Below are positions 1 to 9,062 of a stretch of 64,000 bases of DNA, piece by piece. The position numbers were made by a program, and so were the translations under genes. The notes below the pieces were generated by a model. It saw only the letters and a list, made by a program, of their open reading frames with translations, had not been told where the DNA came from and ran no database searches. The stretch is from Bacteroidota bacterium (GTDB lineage: Bacteria > Bacteroidota > Bacteroidia > Chitinophagales > Chitinophagaceae). Numbering within the stretch: position 1 is the stretch's first letter; each line of letters begins with the position of its first letter. The stretch covers positions 638,567-702,566 of the forward strand of contig JAIUNV010000003.1 of NCBI GenBank assembly GCA_020161435.1, given 5' to 3'.

Positions 1-933
1 GACCGCATGCTCAGCCTGGCCTTCAGCCCCGATAGCTTAGAGGTGCAACGCAAAGTGGTTTGTGAAGAGTTTAAAGAGCACTACATTAATAAACCGTATG
101 GCGATGTGTGGCACAAACTGCGGGAGTTATGCTATACACAACACCCCTATCGATGGATGACGATTGGCAAAGAATTGCGCCATGTAGAAGAAGCGCAACT
201 CGACGACGTAAAAAACTTTTTCTTTAAACATTACACCCCTTCCAATGCCATACTGGTGGTAGCGGGGCCTGTACAAACAGCCAATGTAAAAGCGCTGGCA
301 GAAAAATGGTTTGGCGATATTCCATCGGGTACAAAGTATGTACGCCAGCTACCCAAAGAACCAGCACAAACCGCTGCCCGCCGCATGGATGTAACGGCCA
401 GTGTGCCGCTGGATGCTTTTTACAAAACCTGGCATGTATGCGGCCGGCAAGATGCTGCCTACCATGCCACCGACCTCATAACCGAAGTGTTGGGCAGTGG
501 TGCCAGCAGCAGGCTGTACCAACATTTGGTAAAAGAGCAACGCCTTTTCAACAATATTGAATGCTACCATTTTGGCAGCATCGACCCGGGCATGCTGGTG
601 ATAGAAGGCAAGCTGGTAAAAGGCATTACCCCCGAAGCGGCAGAAGCTGCCGTGCAGGCCGAAATTGCGCAACTCTTACAACAAGGTGTAACCGAACAGG
701 AATTACAAAAAGCAAAAAATAAAACCGAAAGCATCATCTCTTTTGAAGACATGAGCCTGATGAACAGGGCCAACAACCTGGCGTTTTATGAACTGCTGGG
801 CGATGCTGCCGAAATGAATACGGAGCTGAATAAATACCAAAGCGTTACAGCCGCTCAATTCATGGAAACGGCAGCAACTATTTTTACTGAAGACAACAGC
901 AACACCCTGTATTATCGCAGCAATATGAATTAA
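1..933 (+). CDS. M16 family zinc peptidase, C-terminal part (5' end outside window)
   Basis: The open frame runs in from the window edge; the ATG at 7 is internal. What remains is the end of the M16 N-terminal domain plus the second domain. The HxxEH zinc site must lie upstream and cannot be checked. In the second domain the element that normally carries the Arg/Tyr substrate pair reads SRLYQHLVKEQRLFNNIECY, so the usual RExxxxxY pattern is not kept. The next M16 gene, at 2905, has the reverse pattern: Arg/Tyr present and zinc site absent. By analogy with known two-subunit M16B peptidases, this would be the zinc-bearing partner. No signal peptide can be assessed. The fold assignment is firm; the pairing is inferred. 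Confidence 0.85.
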   Translation, partial: DRMLSLAFSPDSLEVQRKVVCEEFKEHYINKPYGDVWHKLRELCYTQHPYRWMTIGKELRHVEEAQLDDVKNFFFKHYTPSNAILVVAGPVQTANVKALAEKWFGDIPSGTKYVRQLPKEPAQTAARRMDVTASVPLDAFYKTWHVCGRQDAAYHATDLITEVLGSGASSRLYQHLVKEQRLFNNIECYHFGSIDPGMLVIEGKLVKGITPEAAEAAVQAEIAQLLQQGVTEQELQKAKNKTESIISFEDMSLMNRANNLAFYELLGDAAEMNTELNKYQSVTAAQFMETAATIFTEDNSNTLYYRSNMN

Positions 934-1110
934 CAACAGATGCTAAATAAAATTTAGTACTGCATTTTAAACGCTATCGTTATGTTTTGATGCCACAGAA
1001 TATTCCTCGAATATGCTAAACACAACAGTCCGCACGTTTATGCGTTGATGTATGCGCCTTTTCAGCAACAATTAATTCAGAAATAGTTTGCTACCATTAA
1101 ATTATCACAC

Positions 1111-1611
1111 ATGAAAAACATCCTCTTTCTCCCTTTGCTGTTGTTGATGCAATCTTTAAGTTTTGCCCAAGGCTCTGCGTTGAGTCCGCAACACCAAATC
1201 ACCATATTGCAATATGCCGGCCCAAAAACCAATACACTGGTACCCGTGGCCATGCTCAATCAGGTAAATGATAACGCTACGGTAGCAGCCCGATGGCTGG
1301 CCGACCTGCGTGTTGAAAGCTTGATGCGCCTGAGTTTTAACCCGAAAGACAGCAGTTATATTGGTGATACCGTAACCGACCTGGAAAAAGCCTTCGCCAA
1401 TGCCGCCGATCAAAAAGCCCTGCTGTTTATTGACGACTGCGACGCATTGTGGAGCAAAGCCGGACTCACCAATGAAGAAAAATCCATAATAGAACGCTTT
1501 TACCAACTGGCCAAAAAACACAAGCATGCCGTGCTCATACGCTGTGTGTACGAGCCCACCTATTTTGCCATGGCCAAAGCAGGGTTTGGTATTGTGGCGT
1601 TGGATTTGTGA
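1111..1611 (+). CDS. small exported protein of unknown function
   Basis: A 166-residue product that I do not recognise. It starts with a clear signal peptide (about 20 residues ending SLSFAQ). The mature part contains an ALLFIDDCDALW stretch that looks like an AAA+ Walker B strand. There is no P-loop upstream and the protein is too short for an AAA+ module, so the resemblance is probably a fold echo or chance. The gene stands alone: about 180 bp separate it from the M16 gene, and a convergent small membrane gene follows. Thioredoxin-like folds of exported Bacteroidota proteins are another possibility, but no CxxC is seen. Confidence 0.7.
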   Translation: MKNILFLPLLLLMQSLSFAQGSALSPQHQITILQYAGPKTNTLVPVAMLNQVNDNATVAARWLADLRVESLMRLSFNPKDSSYIGDTVTDLEKAFANAADQKALLFIDDCDALWSKAGLTNEEKSIIERFYQLAKKHKHAVLIRCVYEPTYFAMAKAGFGIVALDL

Positions 1612-1700
1612 AGCAATGAATGCTGGCTGACAGTTACTGACCGCATGCCTGCAGCAAATAGGATGTGCTCACTGATTATTGCTGATAATGGATTGAAAAC

Positions 1701-1732
1701 AAAAAAGCGGATACCTATTACGACATCCGCTT
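1701..1732 (-). terminator. intrinsic terminator of the small membrane protein gene
   Basis: AAGCGGAT (1705-1712) pairs with ATCCGCTT (1725-1732). On the minus strand the stem is followed by a run of six T. It lies 20 bp beyond the stop of the 1753-2010 gene and also between two convergent genes. Confidence 0.7.
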
Positions 1733-1752
1733 GCTTATAAATTGTTGCTTGT

Positions 1753-2010
1753 TTATTTATCTGCCAGCATCCTGCCTCTGTAGTAAACTACCCTTACCAC
1801 GGTACCAATGATAAATGCCAGCAAAATGGTAAGGCGCTGCCACAGGCTAAACTTTTCGGTAAGAGGTGCAAAGTAAAAGGCGCACAAAACTGATACTAAA
1901 ATATAGAGTGTAGCAAAAATGCACCAACCCTGCTTAGGGCTAAGCTTATAAATGACCTTCTGCAGCAAGAAGAACAGAATGCCACCGGCGATGATGTAAG
2001 GAATGAGCAT
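1753..2010 (-). CDS. small integral membrane protein
   Basis: An 85-residue product with about three hydrophobic segments (roughly residues 2-17, 30-50 and 59-75) and a basic tail (YYRGRMLADK). It has no recognisable family motif. An intrinsic terminator follows it directly, which supports it as a real transcription unit. Function unknown. Confidence 0.6.
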   Translation of the reverse strand: MLIPYIIAGGILFFLLQKVIYKLSPKQGWCIFATLYILVSVLCAFYFAPLTEKFSLWQRLTILLAFIIGTVVRVVYYRGRMLADK

Positions 2011-2154
2011 GCGTTGAAGATAACGAATTCATGAGTTATCGTGAAGATGAGGCTGTTTGTTCAATTGATTCATGATGAAGAAAGTCCTCAATTACACCAC
2101 TCACTATTCAATAGAAATTTGTTTTGTTTCTGAAGAATAAATAGAAGAAGCCTT

Positions 2155-2802
2155 TCATTGCTCCCATCCATACACCCGCACATAATCTATCAGCAGGCTG
2201 GCTGGAAATGCTTGCGGATTGACGCCGTTTTTGCCACCCCAGTTGCCACCCACGGCCACATTCAGCAGCCAGTGAAAGCGCTGGTCAAAAGGCCATTCAT
2301 CGGGGCTTTTGTGCTCATTGCGAAAACTGAATAACAACTGATTGTCGATGTAGCCCTCAATCAATTCGGGTGTCCAGTCTACCCGATACACATGGTAGCC
2401 ATCCATGGCGCCGGGCACTTGCCGGAAAGCTGTTTTTTGGGTGCCGGCAATGTGGTTATACGCTTGGGTATGTACGCTGATGTGCACTTTCTCGGGGTCG
2501 TAGCCCACATGTTCCATAATATCTATTTCGCCACTGCGTGGCCAGTTGCCATAGCGCCAGTCTGTGGGCAACATCCATATGGCGGGCCATGTACCCAAGC
2601 CGGCAGGCAGTTTGGCCCGGGCCTCAAAGCGACCGTACAAAAAATCGCCCCTGCCCTTGCTCACCAATCGGGCACTGGTATAGCTCATGCCTTTGTAGTT
2701 GAATTCATCGGCCCAAACGGGCTTGGCCGTGAAGCGGGCCTTTGTTTGCGCAACAGCAGCAGTGGCTACCAACAGCAGCAGGGCAAGTGTACATTTTTTC
2801 AT
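2155..2802 (-). CDS. GH16 family beta-glucanase-like protein with internal deletion
   Basis: An exported protein with a signal peptide of about 18 residues. The GH16 catalytic signature is intact (GEIDIMEH, with the two Glu as nucleophile and acid/base and the Asp between them), and the tail WLLNVAVGGNWGG...IDYVRVYGW is canonical. GH16 enzymes of the laminarinase group hydrolyse beta-1,3(4)-glucans. Here WADEFNYKG runs straight into MSYTSARLVSKG. In the family these two blocks are separated by some 40 or more residues that include the NELQxYT segment of the substrate cleft. At 215 residues it is correspondingly short. The join is in frame with no stop, so this is a deletion rather than a frameshift. 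Activity is doubtful. It is a single gene with no PUL partner next to it. Confidence 0.85.
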   Translation of the reverse strand: MKKCTLALLLLVATAAVAQTKARFTAKPVWADEFNYKGMSYTSARLVSKGRGDFLYGRFEARAKLPAGLGTWPAIWMLPTDWRYGNWPRSGEIDIMEHVGYDPEKVHISVHTQAYNHIAGTQKTAFRQVPGAMDGYHVYRVDWTPELIEGYIDNQLLFSFRNEHKSPDEWPFDQRFHWLLNVAVGGNWGGKNGVNPQAFPASLLIDYVRVYGWEQ

Positions 2803-2870
2803 ACTTCAGCAATTGACATGAATGGAAGATAAGGGTAAGCGAAATAACCATAGCGGCCGCTACGAACGCC

Positions 2871-2878
2871 TACATTTG
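2871..2878 (+). promoter_or_regulatory. -7 element of the M16 gene at 2905
   Basis: TACATTTG matches the Bacteroidota -7 consensus TAnnTTTG and is followed by CAG. The start codon lies 26 bp downstream. No good -33 TTG was found at 19-21 bp. Confidence 0.5.
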
Positions 2879-2904
2879 CAGTCGTTTTACAAAAGAAGAC
2901 ACCT

Positions 2905-4194
2905 ATGCCGGATCGCCATACTGCCCCCCTCATTAAAAATGCCGTTGATTTTTCGTTTCAACTGAAACCTGTAAACATTTGGACCCTCAACAACGGGGTG
3001 CAGGTATATGCCCTGCATGCCGGCGAAGAAGCCGTGGTACAACTGGAGTGGGTGTTCATGGCAGGCAACAGCCACGAGCCTGCTAACATGGTGGCCAGTG
3101 CTACCAACTTTTTGCTGAAAAATGGCACCAGCCGCCGCAGTGCTTTCGACATTAACGAGCACTTCGATTTTTATGGCAGCTACCTCAACCGCAACTGCTA
3201 CAACGAAACCAGCAACATTACCCTCCACAGTCTCAGCAAACACCTGAGCCACCTGCTGCCCGTAGTGCGGGAAATTTTGACCGATGCCATTTTTCCGCAG
3301 GAGGAGCTCGATATTTTCGTCACCAACAGCAAGCAGCGCCTGCAGGTAAACCTGCAGAAATGCGATTTTGTAGCCAACCGCGAAATTGATGTGCATTTGT
3401 ACGGTGCCAATCATCCTTACGGCAAATACAGTTCTGCCGAAGCATTGGATGCACTGCAACGCAACGACTTGCTATCCTTTTACCAACAGCACTACCAGCA
3501 GGGGCATTGTGTGTTATTTGTGGCTGGCCAGCTGCCCGAAGATTTATTCGATCAACTCAATGCGCAGTTTGGCGACCTGCCACTGAAGCCTGCAGTGTTT
3601 ACCAAAGCCTCTCCGCTGGCAGTGCCGCAACAGGTGAATGGAGAGCGGCACATCCGCATCAGCAACGATGCCAACGGCGTACAGGGTGCCATTCGCATGG
3701 CCCGCAATTTTCCCAACCGTCACCACCCCGATTTTCAAGGAGTGAGTGTGCTCAATATCTTGTTTGGCGGTTTTTTTGGCAGTCGCCTCATGAGCAATAT
3801 CCGCGAAGAAAAAGGCTACACGTATGGCATACACAGCTACCTGCAAAACCATGTGGAGCAAAGTGCCTGGATGATTAGCACCGAAGCCGGCCGCGACGTA
3901 TGCGAAGCCACCATAGCCGAAGTGTACAAGGAAATGGAGCTGCTGCGCAACGAGCCGGTAGATGAGGAAGAACTCCTGCTGGTACGCAACTACATGCTCG
4001 GTTCTATACTCGGCGATCTGGATGGCCCCTTTCACATCATTGGCCGCTGGAAAAGCTATGTGCTGCACGGGGTAGACGATCAATATTTCTACAACGCCAT
4101 TCACAATATCAAAACCATATCGGCCGGCCAATTGCAGGAGCTGGCCAACCGCTACCTGCAACCTGAACTATTTTACGAAATGGTAGTGGTGTAA
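2905..4194 (+). CDS. M16 family peptidase, zinc-site-lacking subunit
   Basis: A 429-residue, two-domain M16 protein with no signal peptide. The position that should hold HxxEH reads VASATNFLLKNGTSRRS, so no zinc can be bound. The second domain has a well-conserved SRLMSNIREEKGYTYGIHSY, which supplies the Arg/Tyr pair that positions substrate in M16B enzymes. This is the pattern of the non-catalytic half of a heterodimeric M16B peptidase. The matching half is probably the truncated gene at 1-933, with two or three unrelated genes now lying between them. It is likely involved in peptide turnover. The start ATG is 26 bp after a -7 element. Confidence 0.88.
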   Translation: MPDRHTAPLIKNAVDFSFQLKPVNIWTLNNGVQVYALHAGEEAVVQLEWVFMAGNSHEPANMVASATNFLLKNGTSRRSAFDINEHFDFYGSYLNRNCYNETSNITLHSLSKHLSHLLPVVREILTDAIFPQEELDIFVTNSKQRLQVNLQKCDFVANREIDVHLYGANHPYGKYSSAEALDALQRNDLLSFYQQHYQQGHCVLFVAGQLPEDLFDQLNAQFGDLPLKPAVFTKASPLAVPQQVNGERHIRISNDANGVQGAIRMARNFPNRHHPDFQGVSVLNILFGGFFGSRLMSNIREEKGYTYGIHSYLQNHVEQSAWMISTEAGRDVCEATIAEVYKEMELLRNEPVDEEELLLVRNYMLGSILGDLDGPFHIIGRWKSYVLHGVDDQYFYNAIHNIKTISAGQLQELANRYLQPELFYEMVVV

Positions 4195-4261
4195 TGTAAA
4201 ATCCTGAAAAACAGGGATGGCAGCATGCGGCAAGGATTGCTTACTTGCCGGGGTGAAGTTG

Positions 4262-4292
4262 TTGTGTAGTGTTGAAATAAACAGTACACTTG
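4262..4292 (+). promoter_or_regulatory. candidate promoter of the TPR kinase-regulator operon
   Basis: TTG (4262-4264), 20 bp, then TACACTTG (4285-4292), which matches 7 of 8 positions of TAnnTTTG including fixed bases. The start codon at 4327 is 34 bp downstream. Confidence 0.45.
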
Positions 4293-4326
4293 AGGGAAAC
4301 TACCCCTTCACCTGATCTACTTTTTC

Positions 4327-6321
4327 ATGCGCCAAACCACGTACCATTTTTTACGGGCAGCCTTGCTGCTACTTGTGCTGCACTTGCTGCTGCCCCTGCC
4401 TGCGGCCGTGGCACAAACTGCTGCACTCGACAGCATTTACAAACTGGCACAACAAGCACCCAACGATTCTGCACGGCTCATGTATTTGCGCCGCTATGGG
4501 CTGGCACTTGCCCGCAACAATTTTGACAAGGGTATGAAGGTGCTGGAAGATGGCGCCAACGAATCTTTTGCCAAGGGCTACAATCTGTTGGCAGTGGATT
4601 ATTACCTCAACAAAGGCATTGCTCTTTACGGAAAAGGCGACTATATACAAAGCATAGCCAGCGACGAAAGGACTGAAAAAATGTACCTGCAGCTGCCCGA
4701 TAATGACCGCCGCACCTGGGGTTTGGCGGCTGTGCTCAATAATTTAGGTACAGCCTACAGTCTGATCAACGAACTGGAAACAGCACAGCAATATTACCTG
4801 CGCAGCATTGAGCAATTCGAAAAACTGAAAGACTCTACTTCGCTGTTAATAGCACATTTTAATGTGGCCTTCATCTACATTGATATGCAACAATGGGAGC
4901 AGGCCAATTTTTATTTGCAGCGCAGCATCGACCATTTATCCAGTAAACTTTTTTACGACGAAGCAGTGCACAGCATTGCCCGTAAAGCCGCCATTTGCTT
5001 CCGCCTCAATAAAATGCAGGAAGGCCTGCAACTGCTGCGCAAAGCCGATAGTTTGTTGCCCAAAGCGAGTTATGAACTGTCAGCTATTTATGTACACAAT
5101 GCACGGGGCGATTACTATGCGGCCAAGGGCGATTGGCAGCAAGCACTGCAACAGCACCGCATGGCTTACCCGCTGAGTTTGCAGTACAACGATCCGTATT
5201 ACATAGCCGATGAAGCATGGGAAATGGGCCGTGCATTTTTGCAACTGCAGCAGCACGACTCAGCCGAAGCATACCTCAACAAAGCCCTGCAGGTAGCCCG
5301 CCAATACAACTACCTGCCTAAGGTGAAATTTATTTTGAAAGACATGGCGGCTTACTATGCTGGTATTGGCGATTATAAAATGGCCTGGCAGCAAGCCAGT
5401 GCCCTCAACAATTTTACCGACAGTCTGGTAGCACGGCAAAACCACAACCGCATTTTGCTGAATGATGCCCGTTATCAAAGCCGGCAAAAAGAAACCCGCA
5501 TTTCTACGCTTGAAAAAGAAAATGTAGCTAAGAGTATCACGCTTCAAAAACGCAGTCTTATCATGTATGTATTGTTGGCAGCATTGGTTGTGGTGTTGCT
5601 CATTGTTGCTTTGTATTACCGCACCTACCGGCAAAAGCAACAGCTGCAGCAGCAACGTATTGATCAGCTGGAAACAGAAAAACAACTGATGGCTGCAGAA
5701 GCCATTTTAAAAGGAGAAGAGCAAGAACGCAGCCGCCTGGCCAAAGACCTGCACGATGGACTGGGCGGTATGCTGAGTGGTGTAAAATTTTCATTTCAAC
5801 ATATGCGAGAAAATCTGGTGATGACGCCCGACAATCAGGCGGCTTTCGAACGGGGCATTGATATGCTCGACAGCTCCATTAAAGAGTTGCGCCGCGTAGC
5901 ACACAACATGATGCCCGAAAGCCTTGTAAAGTTTGGGCTCGATGCTGCACTCAAAGATTTTTGCCACAGCGTAAGCGAAAGTGGTGCCATACAACTGAGC
6001 TACCAATCGTTTCAGTTAAACAACTTATCGTTAGATCAACAGATGGCCATTGGCATTTACCGGGTGGTGCAAGAGCTCATCAACAATGTGCTGAAACATG
6101 CTGCTGCTAAAAATGCGTTGGTACAAATCAACTATCAGGATGGGCACATGACCATTACCGTAGAAGATGATGGCAAAGGCTTTGACACGGCCACTTTGTA
6201 CAACAGCGGCGGTATGGGCTGGAGCAATATTCAAAGCCGTATCAACTATCTTCAGGGTAAGATAGATGTACAATCAACGCCCGATAAAGGCACTTCTGTA
6301 TTCATTGAATTTGATGTGTAA
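4327..6321 (+). CDS. TPR-domain sensor histidine kinase (HisKA_3 / NarX class)
   Basis: A 664-residue membrane kinase. It has a signal peptide (residues 1-30), a periplasmic region of TPR repeats (about 35-390) and one transmembrane helix (about 410-431, IMYVLLAALVVVLLIVALYY). A coiled linker leads to a HisKA_3 dimerisation domain with the phospho-accepting His near 476 in SRLAKDLHDGLGGMLS. The HATPase domain has an N box at QELINNVLKHA, DDGKGFD and a G box at GGMGWSNI. It should autophosphorylate and pass phosphate to the NarL-type regulator encoded next. The stop and the following start share one base (TAATG), so translation is coupled. The input signal is unknown. A paralog of the same build lies convergently at 6959. 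Confidence 0.93.
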   Translation: MRQTTYHFLRAALLLLVLHLLLPLPAAVAQTAALDSIYKLAQQAPNDSARLMYLRRYGLALARNNFDKGMKVLEDGANESFAKGYNLLAVDYYLNKGIALYGKGDYIQSIASDERTEKMYLQLPDNDRRTWGLAAVLNNLGTAYSLINELETAQQYYLRSIEQFEKLKDSTSLLIAHFNVAFIYIDMQQWEQANFYLQRSIDHLSSKLFYDEAVHSIARKAAICFRLNKMQEGLQLLRKADSLLPKASYELSAIYVHNARGDYYAAKGDWQQALQQHRMAYPLSLQYNDPYYIADEAWEMGRAFLQLQQHDSAEAYLNKALQVARQYNYLPKVKFILKDMAAYYAGIGDYKMAWQQASALNNFTDSLVARQNHNRILLNDARYQSRQKETRISTLEKENVAKSITLQKRSLIMYVLLAALVVVLLIVALYYRTYRQKQQLQQQRIDQLETEKQLMAAEAILKGEEQERSRLAKDLHDGLGGMLSGVKFSFQHMRENLVMTPDNQAAFERGIDMLDSSIKELRRVAHNMMPESLVKFGLDAALKDFCHSVSESGAIQLSYQSFQLNNLSLDQQMAIGIYRVVQELINNVLKHAAAKNALVQINYQDGHMTITVEDDGKGFDTATLYNSGGMGWSNIQSRINYLQGKIDVQSTPDKGTSVFIEFDV

Positions 6322-6938
6322 TGGCCACCACCGTTTTTATAGTCGACGATCACTACATGGTTGTAGAAGGTATCCGTTCTTTACTGCAAGCCGAGCAGGG
6401 CATTGAGTGGATGGGGCATGCTTCCAACGCCAACTCTTGTCTCGCTTTTTTACAAAGCCGTCAGCCCGATGTCATCCTCATGGATATTAACCTGCCTGAT
6501 ATATCGGGCATAGAGTTGTGCAAAGAAGTGAAGCAAAAGTATCCGCATGTATTCATCCTTGGGCTCAGCACTTTCAATCAGCTGAGTTTTATAGAAAAAA
6601 TGATGGACAACGGTGCCAGTGGCTACCTGCTGAAAAATGCCGGCAGCGATGAAATAGTGGCCGCCATCAACGAAGTAATGCATGGCCGTAAATACCTGAG
6701 TGCCGAAGCTGCAGGTGTAGTAAAACATGCCGCAAAAACGGGCAACACCCTGCTTACCCGCCGCGAAAAAGAAGTGCTCCAGCTCATTGCCGAAGGCCTC
6801 ACCAATCAGGAAATAGCCGACCGTTTGTTTGTAAGCGTATCTACAGTAGATACCCACCGCAAAAACCTGCTGCAAAAACTGGCTGCTAAAAACACCGCTG
6901 CATTGGTAAAAATTGCCATGGATCAGCAGCTGTTGTAG
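6321..6938 (+). CDS. NarL/LuxR-family response regulator
   Basis: A 205-residue cytoplasmic regulator. The receiver domain (1-120) has the acidic pocket D9/D10, phospho-acceptor D55 in ILMDINLPD and the conserved Lys in GYLLKNAG. A LuxR-type helix-turn-helix follows (about 140-200), with LTRREKEVLQLIAEGLTNQEIADRLFVSVSTVDTHRKNLLQKL. It overlaps the upstream kinase by one base and is its cognate partner. It is the only NarL-type regulator in the window, so the second kinase at 6959 may also signal to it. Target genes are not evident. Confidence 0.95.
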   Translation: MATTVFIVDDHYMVVEGIRSLLQAEQGIEWMGHASNANSCLAFLQSRQPDVILMDINLPDISGIELCKEVKQKYPHVFILGLSTFNQLSFIEKMMDNGASGYLLKNAGSDEIVAAINEVMHGRKYLSAEAAGVVKHAAKTGNTLLTRREKEVLQLIAEGLTNQEIADRLFVSVSTVDTHRKNLLQKLAAKNTAALVKIAMDQQLL

Positions 6939-6958
6939 TTCAAGGTTACTCCCATTGC

Positions 6959-8908
6959 TTACCCCTGCACCGGCCACTCAATATGCACCGACGTACCAGC
7001 TTCGGGTGTTGATTGCACATCTATCTGGCCTTTTAAAAAATGAACCCGGCTGCGGATATTGTTCCAGCCCATGCCTGCGGCATCTTCGTTTTGTTGCTGC
7101 TGCATACCACGACCGTTATCTTCTACTGTAATGGATAGCACATTATCGTGGCGGGTTACTTGTATCAATGCTTCTGTGGCATGTGCATGCTTCAAAATAT
7201 TGTTCACCAATTCCTGTACGATACGGTACACACTTATGGCTTCACCCTTGGGTAGTTTCTCTACTTCCAGCAAGTGGCAGGAGATGCTGAGCTGGCTGCT
7301 TTGCTGCATATCATGACAAAAATCGGTGAGGGCTTTGCTGAGGCCGAATTTCAGCAAACTCTCTGGCATCATGTTATGGGCCACACGGCGCATTTCATTG
7401 ATAGATTGGTCAAGCATCACAATGCTTTTTTCGAAAGCAGCCTGGCCTTCATCATTCAGCAACACATTGCCCTTGGTATGCTGCAATGAAAACTTGATGC
7501 CGCTGAGCATGCCGCCCAATCCATCGTGCAAATCTTTCGCCAGCCGGCTGCGTTCCTGTTCTTCGCCCTGCATAATGGCCTCAGCTGCTACCAGCTGTTT
7601 TTCTTGCTGCAACCGGTCTATTTCCTGCGCCTGTAGTTTTTGCTTTTGCTGCCAGGTACGCCATATCAGCAGCAAGCTGGCCAACAGTAATATCGCCAAT
7701 GCACCCAATGCATAATTCAGATTGCTTTTTTGCCGCAGGCTGGCTTGCTGCTGAGCCAACCGGTCTTCTTTTTGCTGCACCAGATAAATGGTTTCCAGTT
7801 CTGCTACATCACGTTGCAACCGTTGGTTGCTGATGCTGTCTGCCAGCATGGATGCCTGCTTGGTGAGAGATGCCGCCGTGGCTACATTGTGTAAGGCAAA
7901 ATGAATATTGGCCAGTGTGTTCAGACATTTCTGTTTTTCTGATAACACATGCAATGAATCAGCAATTTGCAAGGCCCGTTGTGCATACCTGAGTGCAGTG
8001 GCATAATCGTTTTCGTACAAATGCGCAATGGCCATACCCCGCAAGGCAATGCCTGTGTTTTCAATATTCTCCATGGCAGTGCTAATGGCCAGGGCTCTTG
8101 CATACATGGGTTTGAGTTGCTGAAATTTTTGTTGATTGAAATACAAATCACCCATATTCAGCATCAGTATGTTTTCTGAATAATCGTTTTTCAGCAAACG
8201 GCAAATGGCCAATGATTCGTTGTATACTTTTTCTGCGCTATCCAGTTGGTTGAGCTCGGCATAACTCATACCCAAATTGGCCAGTGCACTCATCAGCAAC
8301 AGGCTGTCGTTTTGTGCCCTCGACAATGACACGGCTATGCGGCCATGTTCTTTGGCCTTGTCAAACTGGTCGAGGTTTTCATATAAGGATTGTAAAATAT
8401 CGTGCCCCCTTGCTTCTATTGAAGCATTGCCGTGGCGTTCAAATATGCGTTGCCCCTCTAAATAATACTGTACCGCAAGGCGCAGCTTCTCACACAATCG
8501 GGCCGAAGTACCTGCATTGAAAAAAGCCTTGCCCATCATCAAAGAATCGTTGATGGTATCCGACAGGCGGATGGCTTGCTGATTGAGCAGCAACGACGAA
8601 TCGTACTTGCTCACTAAATTTAAAATGTAGGTGTAGTTATTGATGTATTTGATGACACCACGAGTGTATCCAAGTTGGTGGCTGAGCTCACCGGCCAGGC
8701 GGTAATAGTGTGCTGCAGTTTCCAATTGAGTGCCTTCATACTGCTGCCCTATGTTGATGTACAAATCCACCTTGCTGCTGTCGGCTTTTGTAGCAGGCAA
8801 CAACCGCAACAAACTATCGAGGTTCATGAGGGTTTGGCCATGAACAGCTGACACAAGCAAGCTCATGCAGCCCGCAATCATCCATCGGAAAAAATACTTT
8901 GATTTCAT
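6959..8908 (-). CDS. TPR-domain sensor histidine kinase, paralog of the kinase at 4327
   Basis: The same architecture as the 4327 gene: signal peptide, TPR-rich periplasmic region, one transmembrane helix (ALGALAILLLASLLLIW), HisKA_3 with SRLAKDLHDGLGGMLSGIKFS and an HATPase domain with QELVNNILKHA and GMGWNNIRSR. The C-terminal catalytic parts of the two kinases are strikingly alike (MGW-NI-SR, QIDVQSTPxxGTSV); the sensor parts differ. The frame opens at 8944, but the ATG at 8908 begins a proper signal peptide. A TAnnTTTG promoter sits at 8944-8951, so the longer start would lie inside the promoter. It ends 20 bp from the convergent regulator gene and has no regulator of its own. Confidence 0.92.
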   Translation of the reverse strand: MKSKYFFRWMIAGCMSLLVSAVHGQTLMNLDSLLRLLPATKADSSKVDLYINIGQQYEGTQLETAAHYYRLAGELSHQLGYTRGVIKYINNYTYILNLVSKYDSSLLLNQQAIRLSDTINDSLMMGKAFFNAGTSARLCEKLRLAVQYYLEGQRIFERHGNASIEARGHDILQSLYENLDQFDKAKEHGRIAVSLSRAQNDSLLLMSALANLGMSYAELNQLDSAEKVYNESLAICRLLKNDYSENILMLNMGDLYFNQQKFQQLKPMYARALAISTAMENIENTGIALRGMAIAHLYENDYATALRYAQRALQIADSLHVLSEKQKCLNTLANIHFALHNVATAASLTKQASMLADSISNQRLQRDVAELETIYLVQQKEDRLAQQQASLRQKSNLNYALGALAILLLASLLLIWRTWQQKQKLQAQEIDRLQQEKQLVAAEAIMQGEEQERSRLAKDLHDGLGGMLSGIKFSLQHTKGNVLLNDEGQAAFEKSIVMLDQSINEMRRVAHNMMPESLLKFGLSKALTDFCHDMQQSSQLSISCHLLEVEKLPKGEAISVYRIVQELVNNILKHAHATEALIQVTRHDNVLSITVEDNGRGMQQQQNEDAAGMGWNNIRSRVHFLKGQIDVQSTPEAGTSVHIEWPVQG

Positions 8909-8943
8909 GAGCGTCAAATAAAATGATGCCGGCGGGCAACGCA

Positions 8944-8951
8944 CAAATCTA
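8944..8951 (-). promoter_or_regulatory. -7 element of the second TPR kinase
   Basis: On the minus strand this reads TAGATTTG, a perfect TAnnTTTG, 35 bp before the ATG at 8908. It decides the start choice for that gene. No clear -33 TTG. Confidence 0.5.
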
Positions 8952-9062
8952 CCCGTTCACAGCCCCCGTAATTTCCTGTTTTTAGGGGAAATGACACAGT
9001 GATTGCACCGCTATTTTCACCCCAGCGTACGCCATGCACAACCCTTGGCGCTACCAAAGCGT

